Assembly (NCBI GenBank): GCA_000818945.1
Contig: KN805373.1
Span: 1,017,785 to 1,081,784, forward strand
Origin: Schizochytrium sp. CCTCC M209059
Lineage: Eukaryota; Sar; Bigyra; Thraustochytrida; Thraustochytriidae
Direction of reading: 5' to 3'
Length of the DNA: 64,000 nucleotides
Shown here: in pieces, positions 59,233-64,000 of the stretch
Layout of the letters: each line of letters begins with the position of its first letter
How positions within the stretch are numbered: position 1 is the stretch's first letter
The notes under the pieces: generated by a model
Seen by the model: the letters and a program-made list of their open reading frames with translations, nothing else
Database searches by the model: none
What the model was told of the DNA's origin: nothing
Made by a program: the position numbers and the translations under genes

Positions 59233-59709
59233 TTACGCGGATTGCAGAGTAGACGCCCACGATCGAGTAATGTGCTCGAGATACTTGCGCCGCTCGGTGT
59301 CTCGCATGACCTCTACGAATGTCTCGTACTCGAAGACCGTCAAGAGCGTCTGGACAAGAGCACTGGCACCAGTGTCCGCAACCTTGGCCTCTTCTTGACG
59401 TCGAAGGTAGTCGTACATCTCTGCGCGACTAGACCCTTGCTCCTTGACGTGGTTTTCAATGCGATCCTCAAAGGTCTTGGAAAACTCTGCATGAATCTCC
59501 TTGTATTCTAGGGGATGCTCAAAATCGCACGCCTTCGCTTTAGCCTCCCCAGGGTTCTCGGTCGCAAATGATGCTGCGTGGTCTTCCATAAAGCTAAAAA
59601 CGCCCTCTCGAAACTCCTTTGACACGAGGAGCTGCGCTACAGAGATGATAATGGCCTCTTCCTTGGGAACTTCATTGCTCTTTGACTTTTTACGAGCCAT
59701 GATGTACAA
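59233..59709 (-). CDS. BART-domain protein (ARL2BP/CFAP36-like)
   Basis: A 158-residue protein. The start may be Met4 (MARKKSKSNEVPKE, base 59700). Residues about 20-130 fit the BART fold: VSKEFREGVFSFMEDHAASF, EHPLEYKEIHAEFSKTFEDRIE, then EYETFVEVMRDTERR. BART domains bind small GTPases of the ARL2/ARL3 group, and related proteins act in mitochondria, the nucleus or cilia. Length suits a single-domain BART protein. It is convergent with the CNB-RGS gene and divergent from the methyltransferase gene at 60853. Confidence 0.82.
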   Translation of the reverse strand: MYIMARKKSKSNEVPKEEAIIISVAQLLVSKEFREGVFSFMEDHAASFATENPGEAKAKACDFEHPLEYKEIHAEFSKTFEDRIENHVKEQGSSRAEMYDYLRRQEEAKVADTGASALVQTLLTVFEYETFVEVMRDTERRKYLEHITRSWASTLQSA

Positions 59710-60852
59710 TGCACGTACGCCGAGAACTGCACACTTTGAAGTGGAAAAGAGTGCGGAATGGGCGCAGGCCTCAAGAGGAAGCCCGTGGAGAAGATGGCCG
59801 CGAGGTGTTTACGATTTGGTTTTAAATTCAATTTGCGCGCCGCTTCGTTCCGGGATAAAGGTCAGTCAGTACTCGGATGCTTGGTGACGGGCGCTCAAGA
59901 GCCTCGACTGCTAAAAGCCGAACCTTTTCTTCGAAAGAGCCTCCGCGGCCGTACCAGAGGCGGATTGACTGTCCCCTCCGCGCTGGCAGAGCTTGCTACG
60001 ATGCCCAGCTTCGCAAGGGACGGATGTGCGGACCTTGCGAATGTCCAGAAAAATAGCGTTGTTCGGTCGCAGATTGTTCCCCGCCCTCTATTTCTTCCCC
60101 AGGTTCGACACACTGAGGATCTTCGAACGCTCGGTCTGACACCCTCAATCACAATGACAGAGGAAGCGCGTCTTCCACCGTACGATGCACCTAGCTCACC
60201 TCGGACCGTACAATGCGAATTGCGTTCGCGTCAGTGGCCGGTCTGATGGACGTGGTGACCCCAGTGCGACTGACCGCCTCCCCACGCGCAAATGATCTTT
60301 TTCTCGTGGGGAATCCGCCCCTCTTACGCTGGCTGCGCAGGCCGGCTCGGGGCGCGGCAGCGGACGTTCGTGCGGCGTCCTCGACGGTCCTTCTCCCCCC
60401 CCCCCCCCCTGCGTCACCCTCGCGCGATGGCGACGACAATGGCGGCAGCAGCACCGGCAGTAGCAGCAGCGACGGCGAGACTAGCGGTGGCGAGAATGAG
60501 CTGCCAAGCGCAAGTTGCCGGTGCTTCTCGGCCTTTTGCCCCCTCACCTCCCTCTCTCGGAGGAGCGAGCGAGCGAGCGAGCGCTGGCGCCCGCTTGCTT
60601 TTCTATGCACGCCGATGCGCCAAAAGCCTTGCTCGCTCGCGCACTCGCTCGCTCGACGTACCGACAAGGTCCGTGCTGTGCGATGGCGATCAAGCAATGA
60701 ATGCGTTACGCGGCGTTAAAAACTTGCTCCGCTACTGTGACACGAAGAGACTTGCGGTTCCGCGTCAGTTCCGCATGCGGTCCGCGATGAAATGGGAGGC
60801 GATCGTCGCTTGAGAGGAGATTGGTTGATTCATCGATCTCGATCGACCGGCC
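59710..60852. promoter_or_regulatory. Divergent spacer, BART protein / methyltransferase
   Basis: A 1.1-kb spacer. It holds a C run near 60397-60408 and GAGCGAGC repeats (60561-60584). A 162-codon plus-strand ORF (59758-60246) ending QCELRSRQWPV has fairly ordinary composition, but no family match and no supporting context, so it is left uncalled. Confidence 0.45.
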
Positions 60853-61803
60853 ATGGAGATGGAGCCCGCCGCGGCGTGCAAGCAGAACCCTGGAGCGGGG
60901 GAGACTGCCGCGGGGGACGCTAGCGCGCGACGCGTGGAGTACTTTGACTCAGATTTTGCGTGGGAAGACGTCGCAGCGGCGCGGAGGGAAAAATGCATTG
61001 GCAACGAGGCGCCGCCCGTGCTCGACGAGCAGGACGTCGCACTGCGCACCGATGAAGAAAAACTTGCTGAAAGCTGGGAAAGCTTTTACGCGGCACACAC
61101 AAACAAGTTTTTCAAGTCGAGATCTTATCTGGCGAAAGCATTTCCGGCACTCGTAAAAGCAGGAATTGACGAGGACCGCCCAACGGCGACCTTGGGAGAA
61201 CTGGGATGCGGAACTGGCGCTGCCGTACTTCCTCTCTTGAAGGAGATCCCGCAACTCGTCGCTCAAACCGTGGACGTGTCGCCGTCTGCTATTGAGGCGC
61301 TGCAACGGGGGGCTGCTGCCGCCGGTCTGGGGCCCGAGAGACTCACTACAGGCGTCTGCGACATCGTCAGAGATCCGCTGCCTATGGCGCCCGGTTCGCT
61401 CGACTTTGGTCTTTTGGTGTTTACGCTCTCCGCTATCTCGCCAACGCATCATTGTCGGGTGCTTCGCGCTCTTGCAACAGCTCTTCGGCCAGGCGGCCTC
61501 ATGTGCTTTCGCGATTATGGTCTCTTTGACATGGTCCAGACACGGTGCAAAACACGCCTTGGCGAAAATTGGTACATCAAGCAAGATGGTGTACAGTGCT
61601 ACTTCTTTTCTGTAGAGTATTTGGAGGCTCTCTTCGCTTCATTAGGCCCTGAAATTTCCATGCATCGCGTTGAGTGCAAATATGTGACTGTGCGCAATGT
61701 GAATCGAAAGACGGGTCAAAACATTGACCGCGTCTTTCTTAATGCCGTATTTCGACGCGCTGCCCCCAGCGACGTTTCGTCTCCATCTCCATGTGACAAA
61801 TGA
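60853..61803 (+). CDS. METTL2/6/8-type tRNA 3-methylcytidine methyltransferase
   Basis: A 316-residue protein. It shows the family pattern ESFYAAHTNKFFKSRSYLAKAFP, SAM motif GELGCGTGAAVLP (about residue 115-127), VDVSPSAIEA, then LRPGGLMCFRDYGLFDM, ENWYIKQDGVQCYFFS, and VNRKTGQNIDRVF near the end. Members methylate C32 of certain tRNAs to m3C, or mRNA cytosines in the METTL8 case. The tRNA set cannot be read from sequence. There is no clear mitochondrial presequence, so a cytosolic METTL2 or METTL6 role is more likely. The start is supported by CCATGGAG context. Confidence 0.9.
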   Translation: MEMEPAAACKQNPGAGETAAGDASARRVEYFDSDFAWEDVAAARREKCIGNEAPPVLDEQDVALRTDEEKLAESWESFYAAHTNKFFKSRSYLAKAFPALVKAGIDEDRPTATLGELGCGTGAAVLPLLKEIPQLVAQTVDVSPSAIEALQRGAAAAGLGPERLTTGVCDIVRDPLPMAPGSLDFGLLVFTLSAISPTHHCRVLRALATALRPGGLMCFRDYGLFDMVQTRCKTRLGENWYIKQDGVQCYFFSVEYLEALFASLGPEISMHRVECKYVTVRNVNRKTGQNIDRVFLNAVFRRAAPSDVSSPSPCDK

Positions 61804-62215
61804 TAATATATTGGCCAGAAAAGAGAAAAGTTTGTCGGTAGACTTTTGCAAGTCCACAGATGGTTTGCTTGCAGTGGCGCCAACGATCAGCTCTCCTGGA
61901 TCGCACAAACCAACAAGTTCCTGCAATGAAGGCAAGAAAAATCGGACGCAGGCATCCAAAACGAATATAGACTTGGTGCTCTCAGACAACTCCAGCTGAT
62001 ATAGTGCGAGTTATTAAAATGTTTGCTGAATGTGCTCATCCTGTTGAATCAAGTCATACTTGATTCACGTCTCGTCAAGTCAAATTTTAAGATGACAAGA
62101 CAAGTCAAGTTGAGTCAATTCATGTCAACGTACGCGGCAGAAGATAGAGTCAAAGTAGGCTGGACCTATCATACTATTTTGCCATATGTTCTTTCTTTCC
62201 TAATCAACGTAAATC
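61804..62215. other. Convergent 3' spacer with palindrome
   Basis: A 412-bp spacer with an AT-richer stretch and repeated CAAGTCA-type words (62047-62110). A perfect 10-bp stem with 3-nt loop lies at 62045-62067. Confidence 0.6.
62045..62067. repeat. Perfect short palindrome (10-bp stem, 3-nt loop)
   Basis: The arms TGAATCAAGT and ACTTGATTCA are exact reverse complements, separated by CAT. Located between two convergent 3' ends. Confidence 0.85.
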
Positions 62216-63373
62216 TTATCGTTTTCTCTTTTTCAGTTTTGACTTGGCCTGGAAAGCTTTCCAGCCCTGTTTCTTTTGCTCGAGAGCCAAATCCCTCTTG
62301 GCCGCCTTGGTCTGCTTTTTCAGCAGACGTAAGGCCTTGCGCTTTCGCTCCTTTACCTTTTCCGAGTCACCTTCTTTCACACGCAGATGCTCAGGTATGC
62401 TCGCAATGTCTTGGCTCAATCGCATCCCTGATGCACTGTCTGCCGCCTCGTTTCTATTTGAGCCACTCGTACCGCCTCCCCCGGCGGAAACATCAGTCGG
62501 GGAGGCCTGGCTACTCGTTGCGGAGGCTGGCGCAATTCCCGACATTGCTGCCGCGATCGCCTGACGGTCCGAGGTGGGCTGAGCTACCTCTTCGGGCGAC
62601 AAAAGTCGCAAATGCTGATATGCGACCTCTTCCTCGTTGTTGTACCGCTTGAAACGAACAACACACCCGTGTGGTGTCAAGCGCAAAATGGTGGCTGCAT
62701 AGCGCTTTCCGTCACCGGAAAAGCGTGCTTCGCAGGGCTGGCCGATTTGCACAGACATTTTGTCAAAGCTTGTCTTTGCTTTGATGGGACGCACGCCCTC
62801 TGGATCTACCGCGCACAAGTCATCTTTCTTGTAGAGAAAACGCACTTGGCACTTGTCCTGCTCTGCATTGGTATACTGTTCGAGAATTGCGCTGTTCCAC
62901 ACGCCAGTGACCTTGTCGAAGGCCTCACACACGCTCCCAAGCACAATCTTCTCTAGATCTTGCCTCTTTCGTCGCATGGAGTCAGGCAGCGTAAATTCCT
63001 GAGGAGAGGTTTTCTTATCATCTTGGGGTTCTGTGACATTGTCTGTTCGAGCCACCGCTGCTGGCTCGTTTTCCTGTGCCTTGGGCTTTAAACGCGCCAC
63101 ATTGAGGTGCTCTTGGGCCGGTGCCTTTGCGTCATCCTTCTCGTTCTCGTCGAGTGTTTCGTGGGTTGAGGTTTGCTTTGCTGTGGCGTCGGCCGCCTCC
63201 ACCTGCGCCTCCGCTTCGGACTCTGCGTCCGAGTCCGAGTCCGAGTCCGAGTCTGCGAGATCCAGAGCCTCGGTCAGGCTGTTGCGCAGCTCCACGTACG
63301 CCTCATTGGCCGGGTCGCTCTCCAGCAGCTTCTCCACCTCCACGAGCTGCTTGCGAAGCCCATCCACGTCCAT
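62216..63373 (-). CDS. SMNDC1: SMNDC1/SPF30-like Tudor splicing factor
   Basis: A 385-residue protein. The N-terminus (MDVDGLRKQLVEVEKLLE) matches the short helical start of SPF30, then an acidic Ser-Asp run encoded by GAGTCC repeats. Residues about 145-195 (GSVCEAFDKVTGVWNSAILE ... FLYKKDDLCAV) look like a first Tudor-like fold. About 205-255 (IGQPCEARFSGDGKRYAATI ... VRFKRYNNEEEV) is the clear Tudor domain that binds symmetric dimethylarginine on Sm proteins. The C-terminus (IPEHLRVKEGDSEKVKERKR, KKQGWKAFQAK, Lys-rich end) matches the conserved SPF30 tail. It is a nuclear factor needed for tri-snRNP entry into the spliceosome in other eukaryotes. Sm-G is encoded in the same window. Confidence 0.9.
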   Translation of the reverse strand: MDVDGLRKQLVEVEKLLESDPANEAYVELRNSLTEALDLADSDSDSDSDAESEAEAQVEAADATAKQTSTHETLDENEKDDAKAPAQEHLNVARLKPKAQENEPAAVARTDNVTEPQDDKKTSPQEFTLPDSMRRKRQDLEKIVLGSVCEAFDKVTGVWNSAILEQYTNAEQDKCQVRFLYKKDDLCAVDPEGVRPIKAKTSFDKMSVQIGQPCEARFSGDGKRYAATILRLTPHGCVVRFKRYNNEEEVAYQHLRLLSPEEVAQPTSDRQAIAAAMSGIAPASATSSQASPTDVSAGGGGTSGSNRNEAADSASGMRLSQDIASIPEHLRVKEGDSEKVKERKRKALRLLKKQTKAAKRDLALEQKKQGWKAFQAKSKLKKRKR

Positions 63374-63398
63374 CTCGCTCGCTCGCTTCCCTGCTTCC

Positions 63399-63446
<48 letters not shown>

Positions 63447-64000
63447 TTGCTTGCTTGCGAGCGAGAAGAAAGAGCGACGGAAACGACCTTGGCGACGCGC
63501 GAAGAAGAGCGCGCGGGATCGCAGCGAGGCGCCCGCGGCGCGAGCGTCGTCGTTCTGCTCTTGCCTCGCCTTGCCTTGCCTTGCCTTGCCTTCTAGCCTA
63601 GTTAATCACTACTGCATAGCAAAGAAGGGACGAATACAGAATAGATACAAGAAGCCCCAAACCTGAGCCGCGCCGACGGCGGGCTCTCCTCCGCTCGACG
63701 CCGGGGCGCTCGCAGGCGGGCTGCCGGGGCGGAAGACACGAGGGCAGGCCTGCTCGCGAGGGCGGGCGGCTTGGTCCGGCGAGCTAGCGTGCGCGCCAAG
63801 GTCCCGGATCGCCGGCATCGTGAGCCTGCGACTTGCGAGGGTCCTTTTCCTTTTCACTCGCCGACCACGCAGGCGAGGGAGGCGACAGGCTGAGCAAGAG
63901 CGACAGGCGTTTCAGCGCGGCAATCTCTCTCTTCCTACCGCCTTCCCGCCTTCTGGCTCGCTTGCTTGCTTCATTGCTCGCTTTGTCCCGCGACCATGGT
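63374..64000. promoter_or_regulatory. Spacer upstream of SMNDC1 to the window's right edge
   Basis: It has a long (TTGC)n tract at about 63402-63458, CCTTG repeats near 63564-63592 and GC-rich sequence. An ATG in CGACCATGGT context at 63996 may be the start of a plus-strand gene that continues beyond the window. That cannot be tested here. Confidence 0.5.
63402..63458. repeat. (TTGC)n repeat
   Basis: About 14 TTGC units with one TTGT interruption, 30-85 bp upstream of the SMNDC1 start. Confidence 0.93.

Noticed and set aside
59758..60246. 162-codon plus-strand ORF upstream of the methyltransferase
   Set aside because: Composition is not implausible, but there is no homology or splice context. 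It overlaps the BART promoter zone, so it stays uncalled.
60519..60545. Sequence resembling the 5' end of U2 snRNA (GCTTCTCGGCCTTTTG)
   Set aside because: Sixteen bases match, but the following branch-site-recognition region and Sm site of U2 are absent, so I treat it as coincidence.

Overview
The window looks like a nuclear contig from a GC-rich, intron-poor protist. A labyrinthulomycete (thraustochytrid) stramenopile is my best guess, inferred from gene style rather than from any marker. Every recognisable gene is eukaryotic: Pumilio, TFIIH p44, Sm-G, SMNDC1, syntaxin, DNMT2, Rit1 and a BART protein. Most genes are single long ORFs. I found two well-supported spliceosomal introns (154 and 237 nt) and one tentative one (308 nt). 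There is one assembly gap of N's at 21804-22192.

Layout. 1-3084 (-): a membrane-anchored protein with two CRAL-TRIO modules, running off the left edge. 4066-7236 (-): Pumilio. 8696-9919 (+): class II HDAC-like deacetylase. 10278-11624 (-): CDK7-like kinase. 14227-16842 (+): unrecognised 871-aa protein. 16984-18547 (-): spliced four-TM protein. 19128-21203 (+): ABCD-type half-transporter. Then the N gap and a sirtuin with an extra C-terminal domain (+). 24416-25951 (-): Csm1/Pcs1-like coiled-coil protein. 26409-27767 (-): DNMT2. 28273-29262 (+): candidate myristoylated protein. 29731-30204 (-): spliced Sm-G. 30205-38823: an 8.6-kb microsatellite-rich stretch with no convincing gene, including 175 uninterrupted CAG units. 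38824-44371: a weak hypothetical gene, a DNAJC25-like J-protein and an SPX membrane protein (all +). 44491-45519 (-): syntaxin. 46038-49530 (+): STK16-like kinase and TFIIH p44. 49819-52494 (-): a methyltransferase-Rit1 fusion. 52952-53811 (+): tentative two-exon gene. 54039-56081 (-): DEDDh exonuclease. 56888-58897 (+): CNB-RGS protein. 59233-59709 (-): BART protein. 60853-61803 (+): METTL2/6/8-type methyltransferase. 62216-63373 (-): SMNDC1/SPF30.

The genes are mostly housekeeping functions in alternating orientation and do not form one pathway. Recurring themes are RNA biology (Pumilio, Sm-G, SMNDC1, DNMT2, Rit1 fusion, METTL2/6/8-type enzyme), transcription and chromatin (HDAC, sirtuin, TFIIH p44, CDK7-like kinase; CDK7 and p44 are both TFIIH-associated in other eukaryotes) and membrane traffic or signalling (syntaxin, STK16-like kinase, CRAL-TRIO, SPX, BART, CNB-RGS). 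Tetranucleotide microsatellites cluster in the spacers between divergent gene pairs, while spacers between convergent pairs carry CT/GA or T tracts.

The most interesting items are the three-CNB plus RGS protein with an MGC acylation start, the methyltransferase-Rit1 fusion, the SPX protein with an unrecognised multi-TM domain, the sirtuin with a C-terminal extension, the long CAG tract, and a 48-bp perfect inverted repeat enclosing a divergent promoter.
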